The notes beneath the pieces are model-generated. The model ran no database searches. It saw only the letters and a list, made by a program, of their open reading frames with translations, and was not told where the DNA came from. A stretch of 64,000 bases of DNA from positions 20,779,001 through 20,843,000 of the forward strand of contig CM076146.1 of the NCBI GenBank assembly GCA_038025085.1. The letters run 5' to 3'. The stretch is from Tetragonia tetragonoides (lineage: Eukaryota; Streptophyta; Magnoliopsida; Caryophyllales; Aizoaceae). Within the stretch, counting starts at the first letter, position 1; the number at the start of each line of letters is the position of its first letter. Positions 33,722-43,536 of the stretch are shown piece after piece. Both the position numbers and the translations under genes were made by a program.

Positions 33722-34201
33722 CTGCATACTACAGAAAATTAGCACAAGAAAGAATCAACAGAAATGTCAACGAAATAGTCTCATTTTTGAAGCAAGCAAA
33801 GCAATACCTAGGACGGGAAAATGGACATTTGCGACGAGATATTAGTCGTAAGAAATGAAATCTGAGCAATAAAAAATAAGCAATTACAACCAGAAGTTGG
33901 TCGTAAATGCTTAACATTTACGACGAGATATTGGTCGTAAGAAATGAAATCTGAGCAATCCAAAATAAGCAATTACGACCAGACGTTGGTCGCAAATGCT
34001 TATCATTTACGACGAGATCTGAACCGTCGTAGGTATCAATTACAACGGCTGCCCAAATTTAGTCGTAATATTATTTACGACCAAGCCTTCTACAACCGCT
34101 CACGATGGTGCGCGTTTCTCGTCGTAAATGGGTATCTAAGACGAGATCTGGGACAATTACGACGGGAAATCCGATCGTAAATGTTGAATTTTCTTGCAGT
34201 G
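33722..34201. repeat. CACTA right subterminal repeats with an 89-bp tandem duplication
   Basis: Dense ACGAC/GTCGT motifs fill the last 400 bases. Within them an 89-base unit is duplicated (33825-33913 and 33914-34002). Each unit carries GAAATGAAATCTGAGCAAT flanked by inverted TTGGTCGTAA-type motifs. A third partial unit follows. Confidence 0.85.
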
Positions 34202-34626
34202 TGCGCTTCTAGGCAAACATGTGATCAGACGAGCATTACAACGACATATGCACAACAAGCAAGCGAATGCACGAATGTGGGCTAGAGGCTTTTGGCTCCT
34301 GCGAGGTCACCACGACAAATTACAATTTTCGTTCGGCGGATGGTCGACATATCAATTTTAATTCTTTTTCACCAACAAGAGTCGATGAGTCATGGGTGAG
34401 GAAGCATCGATTTGCACGATAGGACAACTGTATATTCTTTTAGATATACGGGTTGTCTATGAGTTGCGACACAAACTTCCTCGAGGGTCAATAAGGGTCA
34501 AAAGGTTGTGACAAAGCACACGCAACTGATACAAATGATGCAATATATGGAACATGTTATTAAACAATTAAGAAAACTTGACTTTCGAGTCTCACCCTCT
34601 TAAATAAATCCCCAGTGAAGTCGCCA
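34202..34626 (-). other. X_B leader (LTR-proximal part) and primer-binding site
   Basis: Minus strand: the PBS TGGCGACTTCACTGGGGA (34626-34609) lies one base from the LTR end, then about 400 bases of leader up to the CACTA insertion. Its sequence resumes at 24122. No gene is seen. Confidence 0.8.
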
Positions 34627-34627
34627 C

Positions 34628-35948
34628 TGTAAGGACCCAGGATTTTCCATCTGCTCCACGGAGTGCGTGCTTATAGAAAATTTGTAAGTTGGGGGTTTAG
34701 ATAAGTTCAAGGAACCGTCGAGTTAGAAAATCTTTTGAAAATACTTGAATTGAATAAAAACCAAGAAAGAGGTCACAAATCTGCTATCGGAGTTTTATCG
34801 AAGGGACAATCTGAAGGGACAACCCAATAGCACGATAAGTGAAATAATCATGTTTTTAGAAAGACTCCCGCTCATATAGAACATATGAGTACCCAAGAAT
34901 AATAAGTTCGGGGTTGAAGGTACGAGGTGAGAAGGTGTTAGGCACCCAACTCGCCCGTATTATGACGGCCTCTACTAACTCAAGTTTGCTTAATAATTTA
35001 AAGACATAATTCCCATGGAAAACCGGATTTACAACCTAGACTTAGACCATTAATTGGTTCATCACAAGCATCACAATATTTATTGATGACCCTTATTTAG
35101 ACATGCATTTGATTGACAAGTTGGATGACACAACGACTGGACATGCTTGGAAGGACAATATTTAGGAAGCAATAAAAGACGTTTACTAGTATGATATCTA
35201 CATTATGACTACGAGAAAATAAACAATTAGGCAATTAATTTAATTTGAGCCCTCAGGAGTTAGTATCTGAACTGTAGGCTATCTTTGACAAGAAGAGTAA
35301 AAGACAAGATCTCAAGAAAATGTTTGGATGAAAGAGGGAGAAGCTCAAAGTCAATACTACTGAGAATAGAGGTTGTCAACTGTAGACTGTGTGTTTTGAA
35401 CTGAGGGAGGAGGGTTGTATTTATAGGCGTGGGAAGTAGGGCTGGACGGCTGAAAAGGAGCCGAAAATCAGATTTTGGCTAAAAATAACCGGGCTAGGAA
35501 GTTGGTTCAGGGCCGCTAGCGGTTGTGGTAAGCGCCGCCAGCGGCTCAACTCACAGCCGCTAGCGGCTCTGGATTTTATTCCAGGGCCGCTGACGGCTGT
35601 GATGAGCCAGCTGGATGTCGTCATAATGACGACATCCAATCTACTTTTTGCGGATGAATTTTGTATTCCGAAAAATATGAAAAGACCGTTTTAGCCTTGG
35701 GCGGTAAAAGACGGTTCTACCCCCGGTTCGCAACTTGGCGACCGAGAGTCGAAAAAAGTCATGAGAGGTGTCGTTGGAAAGCTCTTGAGTGGGGCTTTTG
35801 AATGAGACTGGAATAAAGGAGTGATCGAGCAAAAACCTGAGACCTTATCTTACCTATTAAAGCAAAATTAGCGTTCAAGTTTATAAATTACTCATTTCAT
35901 CATCGGGCTTTTGCGGAGAAATCTGAAGACGCATTTTTGGAGTCTACA
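34628..35948 (-). repeat. 5' LTR of X_B (1321 bp)
   Basis: On the minus strand it runs from TGTAGACTCCAAAAATGCG (35948) to GGTCCTTACA (34628). It matches the solo LTR at 40919-42196 over its whole length. It contains the TGACG palindrome, GC motifs (35513-35522, 35557-35566) and a TATAAATA box (35425-35418). The flank to the right is Y pol. Confidence 0.92.
35418..35638 (-). promoter_or_regulatory. Promoter of X LTR: palindrome, GC motifs, TATA
   Basis: In reading order: an imperfectly spaced palindrome with TGACG cores (35638-35612), a run of GC motifs of the CCGCTAGCGG type (35566-35513) and TATAAATA (35425-35418). The solo LTR has the same order (41234-41258, 41297-41306, TATATAAA 41396-41403). 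Conservation is seen; function is inferred. Confidence 0.6.
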
Positions 35949-36960
35949 GGTAGCCCAAATAGAATAAGCTCCAGTCCTAAAGATAGAGCATAATTAGCAA
36001 GATGAAGAATTATGGGGCTTCATAGAAACAACAGAGGCCACGCTCGATGTGAACACCCTACTTAGAAAGCAAGGTTACTTTCCAGGCACCACTTTGGCTT
36101 CTCACCCCAAGGTAACCCAATCCTGCTGGAACATTAAGATCAAAAATGATCTATTTGAGCTAGGCTATGGACCCACTAGGCAAGAGATCCGAGCCTACAT
36201 ATCCAAGGAAGTGGCTAGAAAGAAAACCCGCGCGGCCAACAAGCCAATCCCGCAAAGCATGGATCCCTATCCTCTAACTCTCAATGGGAAATTTCTCCAA
36301 GAAGGCGATCCATACCCCTACTATGGACTTCCAGAACCTTATGCGATCAATGAAATTCTAGTTCCAGGCTTTGAGGCATTTCAAGTCTGTTTCACAATGA
36401 GTGAAGAGGCACCATCACCTCTCAAGGAGGACCAATCCACTAATGATTCGGCTAATGACATGGCACCCAATGACTTTTGGCTACTATTTGGTAAAGAACG
36501 TCACCATTACGATGAGGCAATGAGCAAACTTCCCCTTACTGTGCTTTTTAATGAAGGTTTCGACCCGTCCAAGCTAATTGCCCCAACCAGGCCCGACCAC
36601 GCCACCTGGAAGCACGAGACAAAGTGATCTCCAGTCGAGGGAGTCAAGTACAAGTTAACGATCCGCAATGGTCCTTCAGAAAGGCCCAATTCTGATTCTG
36701 AGTCTGTTATCCTAGAAGTGTCGGGTAGTCCACCCCAGTCTATTCGTGTTGCTACTAAGGTCGTTAGTGATGACCTCATTGATGTATTGTCCGCTTCTAT
36801 TAATGTTATGAGTGTCGATTTCGCTTACTCGGATTGCCTTGTTGCTAATAACTCAGAAGACATAACGAATTGCTAAAAGAAGTCGTTAAAGCACTAATTG
36901 AACATGAACAAAAACTTCAATAGTCGAAGAAACAAAGATAATAAATATTGCAACTAATGA
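35949..36960 (+). pseudogene. Y pol, region between protease and RT
   Basis: This is the resumption of Y after the X block. It encodes TFGYGP-like Tat sequence: FELGYGPTRQEIRAYISKEV, then DPYPLTLNGKFLQEGDPYPY and NEILVPGFEAFQVCF, to a stop at 36625. It continues in another frame to SIVEETKIINIATNDEPRHV. This linker is typical of Tat polyproteins. The protease that should precede it is missing, lost at the X junction. The function of the linker is not known. Confidence 0.7.
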
Positions 36961-38990
36961 TGAGCCACGACATGTGCATATTGGCCTGTCTTTAACTTCT
37001 AATGAACGCGAACAATTCGTAACACTCCTAAAGAATTATACGGAGGTTTTCGCCTGGTCCTACAAGGACATGCCAGGTATAGACCGGAACATTGCCCAAC
37101 ATACCATGCCGCTAAAACCCGACTGCAAAATAGTCAAGCAAAAGCTAAGAAGAATGAAACCGGCATGGGCTCTTAAGATCAAAGAAGAGGTCCAAAAACA
37201 GCTAGACGCGGGCTCCATAAGAGTGGCCAATTACCCCGATTGGGTAGCCAACATCGTTCCAGTCCCAAAAAAGGATGGACGGGTATGAATGTGCGTGGAT
37301 TTCAGGGACTTAAACAAAGCAAGCCCCAAAGATGACTTTCCACTACCCTAGATAGATGTTCTAGGAGACAATACAGCAGGACAAGCCCTTCTATCATTCA
37401 TGGACGGGTATGCAGGAAATAACCAAGTCCTAATGGCCAAAGAGGATGAGGAGAAAACCACTTTCATCACACAATGGGGCACTAATTGCTACACCGTACT
37501 GCCATTCGGACTTAAGAATGAAGGGGCTACATACTAAAGAACCGCGACCACCCTTCTCCACGATATGATGCACAAAGAAGTTGAAGTATACGTGGAAGAC
37601 ATGACCATAAAGTCTAAAGAAAGAGAAGGGCGCATGTACCCTCACTTCAAAAGTTTGTCGATAGGCTTAGGAAGTACAACATGAGGCTTAATCCTAAAAA
37701 GTGCGCATTCGGAGTCACATCCGACAAACTTTTAGGATTCGTCATAAGCACTAGAGGGATCGAGATTGATCCATTCAAGATCAAGGCCATAGTATACATG
37801 CACTCCGAAAACAGAAAAAGAAATCAAGGGCTTCCTTAGAAGAATCCAATACATTAGTCAATTCATTTCCAAATTGACTATCACATGCGAGTCTATATTC
37901 AAAAAGCTCAAGAAAGAGATAAAAACAGAATGGGACGAACAATGCCAAAAAGCCTTTAACAAAATTAAGGCCTATCTGTCTAAACGACCTGTACTAGTAC
38001 CGCCCACTCAGGCATGCCTTTAATTCTCTTCCTTACTGTCATAGAAACATCAATGGGGACCATGCTAGCCCAAGAAATAAACAAGGAAGAGAAAGCCATC
38101 TACTATGTGAGCAAGAAGTTTCTAGAATATGAAACCCGCTATTCTCCTTTAGAAAAAACATGCTTAACCTTGGTCACCACAACCAAGAAACTACGACATT
38201 ACATGCTCCAACACACGATCCACATAAGATCGAGAGAGAATCCTCTGAAGTACATAGTTCAAAAATCCATCTTGAATGGTAGAATAGCAAGATGGACCGT
38301 CCTTCTATCTGAGTTTGACCTCAGATTTGAACACCAAAAAGCAATCAAAGGACATGCTATCTAAGAGTACCTAGCCGATCAAGCTATAAACGAGGCCGAT
38401 CGCAAAAAGAATATCACTTTCCAGACGAAGGGGTTATGACCCTAGACACTGAGACCTGGCAGCTATACTTCTATGGAGCATCTAACCAAAAGGCCTTTGG
38501 GGGGTAGGAGTGCTAATAGTATCTCCTGACGGTGCACATACACCCATTTCGGTCAAGTTGGACCACGAGGTCACCAACAATGGCGCGGAGTATGAAGCTT
38601 GCATAATAGGATTGCAATCCGCCATAAGCCTTAGTATTAAAACGCTTTGAGTCTATGGTGACTCATTGCTCATAATCAACCAAATTTCCAAACTATGAAA
38701 AGTCAAAAGTGAATCCTTGGCACTCTACCAAGATACTTAGACAAAATCGTGGTGTATTTCAACCGAATACATTTTACATATATTCCACGAGAAGATAACC
38801 AATTCGCAGATGCTTTGGCTAAATTGGCGAGCATGATCAATATACCTGACTCCATTCGAATGATGCCCATTTGCGTAGAAAGAAGGTTTCAACTTTCATA
38901 TTGCGATGCTTTGGAGGTATTCCATGATGAAGAAGATGAATGGTACGCTGATATAAAGAACCTACTCGTCCATTAAATTTACCCTCCTGA
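36961..38990 (+). pseudogene. Y reverse transcriptase and dual RNase H
   Basis: RT begins HIGLSLTSNEREQFVTLLKN and includes VFAWSYKDMPGID, IVPVPKKDGRV and CVDFRDLNKASPKDDFPLP. The active-site motif at 37589-37603 reads YVEDM instead of YVDDM. Stops at 37288, 37350 and 37537 replace Arg or Gln/other codons. RNase H follows (EEKAIYYVSKKFLEYETRYS, 38014-38364). Then comes a second, archaeal-type RNase H (VTNNGAEYEACIIGLQSAIS, VYGDSLLIINQ), with several stops, ending near 38990. Two RNase H domains mark the Tat lineage. These are the only RT and RNase H coding remnants among the Tat copies here. Confidence 0.88.
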
Positions 38991-38999
38991 TTCTAGCAC

Positions 39000-40190
39000 T
39001 AGAGCCCAAAAGGCAATTAGAAGGCTCGCAACCCAATTCATTGAGGTACAAGGTCAACTATACAAGAAAACCCCAAACGGGATTAATCTCTTATGCTTAA
39101 GCATCGAAATGGCCCATAAAAGTCTTAAGAGACGTACATGGAGGAGTCTATGGACCGCACATGAACGGTATGATGTTATCTAGGAAGATAATTAGGCTTG
39201 GCTATTATTGGACAACGATCGAGAAAGATTGTTGTGAATTCGTCAAAAGATGCGCACAGTGTCAGACACACGCAAATCTACAACACATGCCGCCAAGCCC
39301 ACTATATACTTTTAGCTCACCTTGGCCTTTCTCGGCTTGGGGGATAGATTTCATTGGAAAAATAACCCCAACAGGTAAAGGTGGCCATGAATACATTCTA
39401 GTTGCAATGGACTACTTCACTAAATAGGTTGAGGCGCAATCCTACGCAAAGCTCAAAGCAAAGCATGTGGTCATGTTCATCAAGAACAATATAATAGCTA
39501 GATACGGCGTTCCCCAAGAAATCATTAGCGATCATGGGTCACATTTTATGAAGGAAGTAATTGAGCTCCTAGCCCAGTTAATGATCGAACATCGTAAGTC
39601 ATCTCCCTACAGACCGTAAACAAACGGTGCAGTAGAAGCAGCTAACAAGAATATTAAGAAAATAATCGAAAGGATGTCCGAAAATTATTATGATTGTCCC
39701 AACATGTTGCCATTCACACTTTGGGGATATAGGACTTCCATCCGCGCATCAACAGGAGCAACACCATACTCTCTAGTTTATGGAATGGAAGCCGTGTTAC
39801 CAATCGAGTTAGAGGTCCCATCACTAAGGATCGTCTTAGAAAGCCAAGTTTTAGAAGTGGACTGGGTTCAAGCCTGCTACGACCAATTAGTCTTACTAGA
39901 TGAAAAAAGGTTGCAAGCTTTGCACAATGTGAGAATCTATCAAAAGAGATTAACAAAGCACTTCAACCAAAGGCTTAAAATAAGAGACCTCAAAGTTGGA
40001 GATTTAGTACTCAACGAAGTAAAGGGCCAATGTCACTGACCCACGAGGCAAGTTTAGGCCCAACTGGTCCAGTCCTTTTCTCATTACAAAAATCCTAACC
40101 GGTGGGGCTGCAAGATTGGCAGACTTAGACGGGATTGAGTTTAGTCAATGGATAAACATGGATCAACTAAAAAGATTCTATGCCTAGGCA
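39000..40190 (+). pseudogene. Y integrase
   Basis: Zinc module GPHMNGMMLSRKIIRLGYYW then CAQCQ. Core residues D in WGIDFIGKITP, D in IISDHGSHFM and E in NGAVEAANKN. The C-terminal region is YRTSIRASTGATPYSLVYGM, IRDLKVGDLVL and FRPNWSSP-like, ending in a stop at about 40186. Stops at 39427 (TAG for Trp) and 39617 (TAA in the RPQTNG motif) disable it. It ends about 445 bases before the convergent aORF-1 stop. Confidence 0.88.
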
Positions 40191-40633
40191 AGGCATCTGA
40201 TATAGCACTTTTGAGAGGCCCACACAAGGCTAAGCAATCCCGAAAAAAAAAAGAGAAAAAAAAAGGGATTCAATGTTAAGAAACGCACGGATAAGAACTA
40301 CGAGTGGTCTGATTCTCCTAAAAGCATACGTAGGATATTCCAATTGCAATTGGGCCCGACCCCTTCATTATTTTCGTGTTCAAAAGTTGATAAAAAAATA
40401 ATAAACGATAACAATAAAATAAATAAAGTTGCAATATTGGATAAAATCGAGCATGTCTCCATAAATGATAAAGTCCGTTACAAATGACTTGGCAATTCTA
40501 TAAAAAATAATAAACGAAGCGCAAATATTTAAATTAAAGTCCTAAAGGGGCACATCACCCTTTTTGAATTTAAAGCAACACAAAAAGGTAATCCTAAGCT
40601 AGACATGCTACAAAAGATATTTTTATTAGTAGA
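40191..40633. other. Spacer between Y integrase and aORF-1
   Basis: Non-coding AT-rich sequence, comparable to 7866-8130 in X_A. It holds GGCCCGACCCCTTC near 40355 as in the X copies, and no gene. Confidence 0.5.
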
Positions 40634-40918
40634 CTACTCCGAAGCTTCGGTAGTAGGACCCGCGTCTTCCATGGACTCATCTACTTTTGGACCCTCCGCA
40701 TCACGTTCCTTGGGAGCCCATCTTTCTCGGACCATAGGCTCTTCTTCTTCAATCTCCATTAGAGGTGTGCTTGAACACGCCTCGTGATCATTGGCCCGAA
40801 TTGGGGGTTCCTCCTGCGGTTTAGTAGTGATCTTTTCCAAAGCTTTCTTGGCCTTTGGGTTTAGGATGCCTCTCACATGCTTAACTCCCTTTTTCTTACC
40901 CTTCCCCTTCGGGGTCAT

Positions 40919-42196
40919 GTAGACGCCAAAAAAGTGTCTTCAGATTTCTCCGCAAAAGCCCGATGATGAAAGGAGTAATTTTTAAGCTTGAACTGCTATT
41001 TTGCTTTAATAGTTAAGATAAGGTCTCAGGTTTTTCCCTCCAAACACTCCTTCATTCCATTCCATTCAGAAGCCCCGTTCAAGAGCTTTCCAATGACACG
41101 TCTCATGCCTCATTCCGACTCTTGGTCGCCAAGTTGCGATTTAAGGGTAAAACCGTCTTTTACCATTCGGGGGTAAAACGGTATTTTCATGTTTTTCGGA
41201 ATATTTAAAATCCTCCGAAAATGAAAATGGGTGGGATGACGTCATTATGACGTCATCCAGCTGGCTGTTGACAGCCGTCAGCGGCCGAGGCCAGGGCCGC
41301 TAGCGGCGATGACTTCCCTTCGGGCCCGGCTCAATTTTCAAGCCCATCTCATTTTTCAGCTCAAATTTGACCGTACAACCCTAATTTTCCACGCCTATAT
41401 AAACAGCCTTTCACCCTCAGTTCAAAACACACAGTCTACAGTTGACAACCTCTATTCTCGGGAGTATTGACACCGAGCTTCCCTCTCTTTCTTCCAAACT
41501 TGAGATCTATTTTTACTATTCTTGTCAAATATAGCCTAAAGTTCAGGTACAAACTACTGAGGGCTCAAATTAAATTACTTGCTTAATTGTTTATTTTCTA
41601 AGTAGTCATAATGTAGAAATCATGCTAGATCACGTTTTTATTGCTTCATAAATATTGTCCGTCTAGTCGTTGTGCTGCTCAACTTGTCAATCAAATGCAT
41701 GTCTAAATAAGGGTTAAAAATAAATGTTGTGATGCTTGTGATACACCAATTAATAGTCTAAGTCTAGGTTGTTAATCTGGTTTTGCATGAGAATTATGTC
41801 TTTAAATTATTAAGCAAACTTGAGTTAGTAGAGGCCGTCATAATACGGGCGAGTTGGGTGCCTAACATCTTCCCACCTCGTACCTTCGCCCCCGAATCCT
41901 TTATTCTTGGGTACTAATATGTTTTATATAAGCGAGAGTCTTTCTAAAAACATGATTAGTTCACTTATCGCGCTATTGGGTTGTCCCTTCTGTTTGTCCC
42001 TTCGGTTTGTCCCTTCGATAAAACGCCGATAGCAGATTTGTGTCCTCTTTCATGGTTTTTTTTATTCAATTCAAGTCTTTTCAAAAACTTTTCTATCTCG
42101 ATGGCCCCTTGAACTTATCTAAGCCCCCAACTGACAAATTTTCTATAAGGACGCACTTCGTGGAAACAAGGATTGGGAAAATCCCGGGTCCTTACA
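40919..42196 (+). repeat. Solo LTR of the X family (1278 bp)
   Basis: TGTAGACGCCAAAAAAGTG at 40919 to GGGTCCTTACA at 42196. It is flanked by a perfect 5-bp duplication GGTCA (40914-40918 and 42197-42201), and no PBS follows. This is the product of recombination between the two LTRs of an X insertion. It carries the TGACG palindrome (41234-41258), GC motif (41297-41306) and TATATAAA (41396-41403). Confidence 0.95.
41234..41258. promoter_or_regulatory. Palindrome with two TGACGTCA sites in solo X LTR
   Basis: The half-sites GGATGACGTCAT and ATGACGTCATCC are separated by one base. Each contains TGACGTCA, the full bZIP palindrome, whereas the other X LTRs have TGTCGTCA. It lies about 140 bases upstream of the TATA box. 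Confidence 0.6.
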
Positions 42197-42775
42197 GGTC
42201 ATTAGGGTTTGAGAGTCTTAGGCTAGCTTTGACCGATTAGGCCTTAAGGTCGCGTTGTTCGGATTTCCTACATGCACAGCGACCCTCCGTGGTTTTGCAA
42301 TACATCAAAGCTTCATAGGCCGAAGATATGGCCGTAGGCGCCTTGATATGAGGAATAGTCCACTTAGGGCGACGGTCCCATGCACACTCCCATGATCTTA
42401 CCATACTAATTGTCAAGGTTCGTGCGATAGGAGGAACACTATCCTTTTGTGGGCGTTTCCCATATGATCGCATAATACGACTAGGAAATATATATACCTT
42501 TTGTAGTAGCCTTCAAGGTTTTCTACAAGCCATGGAGTGGCGGGAGCATGGTCATGAGTAAACCCAAGGATAGCGGCAAATTCTTCGGGAAGAGGACATA
42601 ATTCATTATACCCAAAATGGAAGACATGAAGATTATCGTCCCAAAGGAGATTCCAAACGATTTGAACTTGCTTAAGGTGGAAGAGAGCATTCAAGTGGAA
42701 AGGCACAAGTCTCATCCTCTCTTCCGGAGTCGTGGATTGTAACCACTTGTCAAATTTCACATCAAAACTTGTCAT

Positions 42776-43536
42776 GACTGAAAATCTAACAATAATTAGG
42801 GGGTTTCTCTCTCTAAGAAGCTCTCTATTGATAAAATTATGAAGGTGACCAAATCGGACTAACCCAAGGCTTATATAGGGCTCGCACGGACAAGATGAAA
42901 AAATTAGGAGATCCGTCAAAAAGGGGCTCCAGCGGCCTCCGGGACATCTGCTGAAGGCTCAGCAGCGCTAGACAGTGCAGCGCAGGCCCAGCGGTCAGCC
43001 GCTGGCGCCTGGCGGTACCCTTTTTTGCCCCCGCCGCTCCACGTGTGCTGCTGGACTGATCCTGTCGGCCGTCGGACCCTTTTCTAGAGACAAGTCCCTT
43101 TTCTCCGGTTTTGGACACTTTCCTTAACCGATTTGGAGTCAAATATGGCTCTTTTCTTATTTCTTCTATTATTTCTATTTTGTATTATTTCCTTTAAATT
43201 AATGAAAACTCCACAATTTCCTTATTTTATTTTTGATGATTATCATCTTTTTTCCTTTTATCATCTCTTTATTTATCACCTTTTACTTGTTATTTTCATT
43301 TCATTTTTTACCCCTTTCCTTTTTTTTCAATTTTTATAGGGGGATATGGTACACCCAATTTTAACCTTTTGGTTGTACCTTTTTTTTTTCTAAGTGGCTA
43401 TTACTTGCGCTTTTGCTTGACTATGTGTGCATTTGCATTAGCCTAATTATATGCAAAGACCAATAAATAAACAAGCAAATATTTTACAAGCACAAAGTCC
43501 GAAAGTTTGTTCAATACAAATTTTCAAAAATGTATT
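42776..43536 (-). promoter_or_regulatory. aORF-1 upstream region of Y
   Basis: On the minus strand CCCTATATAAGCC gives a TATA-like box near 42875, about 95 bases before the start. Behind it, 42925-43015 is dense in CAGCGGC/GCCGCTGG motifs, the Y version of the GC module. The remaining 500 bases (43130-43500) are T-rich and non-coding. Confidence 0.5.

Larger units (their letters stand above)
24123..34201 (+). mobile_element. CACTA (En/Spm) transposon, about 10.1 kb
   Basis: Ends are CACTACAAGAAA at 24123 and TTTTCTTGCAGTG at 34201, the CACTA terminal form. Both flanks inside the element carry many ACGACC/GGTCGT subterminal motifs. It holds two genes in the order usual for En/Spm: a TNPD-type transposase (25931-29497) and a second gene with a Transposase_24-type domain (29768-31922). 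A 3-bp target duplication is not obvious (CAT on the left, TGC on the right). It sits in the leader of X_B. Confidence 0.9.
14838..35948 (-). mobile_element. Non-autonomous Tat element X_B, carrying a CACTA element
   Basis: Read on the minus strand: 5' LTR (35948-34628), PBS, leader (34608-34202), CACTA insertion (34201-24123), leader end with splice site, gag, spacer with AATAAA, integrase, then the two PMD genes on the plus strand, and a repeat-rich 3' region ending at the junction near 14838. The 3' LTR is missing. Protease, RT and RNase H are absent, with the same junction as X_A. With X_A it forms a tail-to-tail inverted pair. Confidence 0.85.
40634..42775 (-). pseudogene. aORF-1 of Y, interrupted by a solo LTR
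   Basis: Start at 42775: MTSFDVKFDKWLQSTTPEER, then NLHVFHFGYNELCPLPEEFA, the PMD signature shared with X. After ENLEGYY a large internal part is missing. The reading resumes in another frame as VVMRSYGKRPQKDSVPPIAR and RPKWTIPHIKAPTAISSAYE, matching the C-terminal half of X aORF-1. A solo X LTR then interrupts it. The last segment (40918-40634) is basic then acidic (MTPKGKGKKKGVKHVRGI). Several stops. It is equivalent to the X copies but strongly decayed. Confidence 0.75.

Noticed and set aside
34202..34204. 3-bp target duplication for the CACTA element
   Set aside because: Left flank CAT and right flank TGC do not match; the duplication has decayed or the ends are off by a few bases.
43133..43339. 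Phe/Leu-rich small open frame
   Set aside because: T-rich non-coding sequence upstream of Y aORF-1; no homologue in the X copies.
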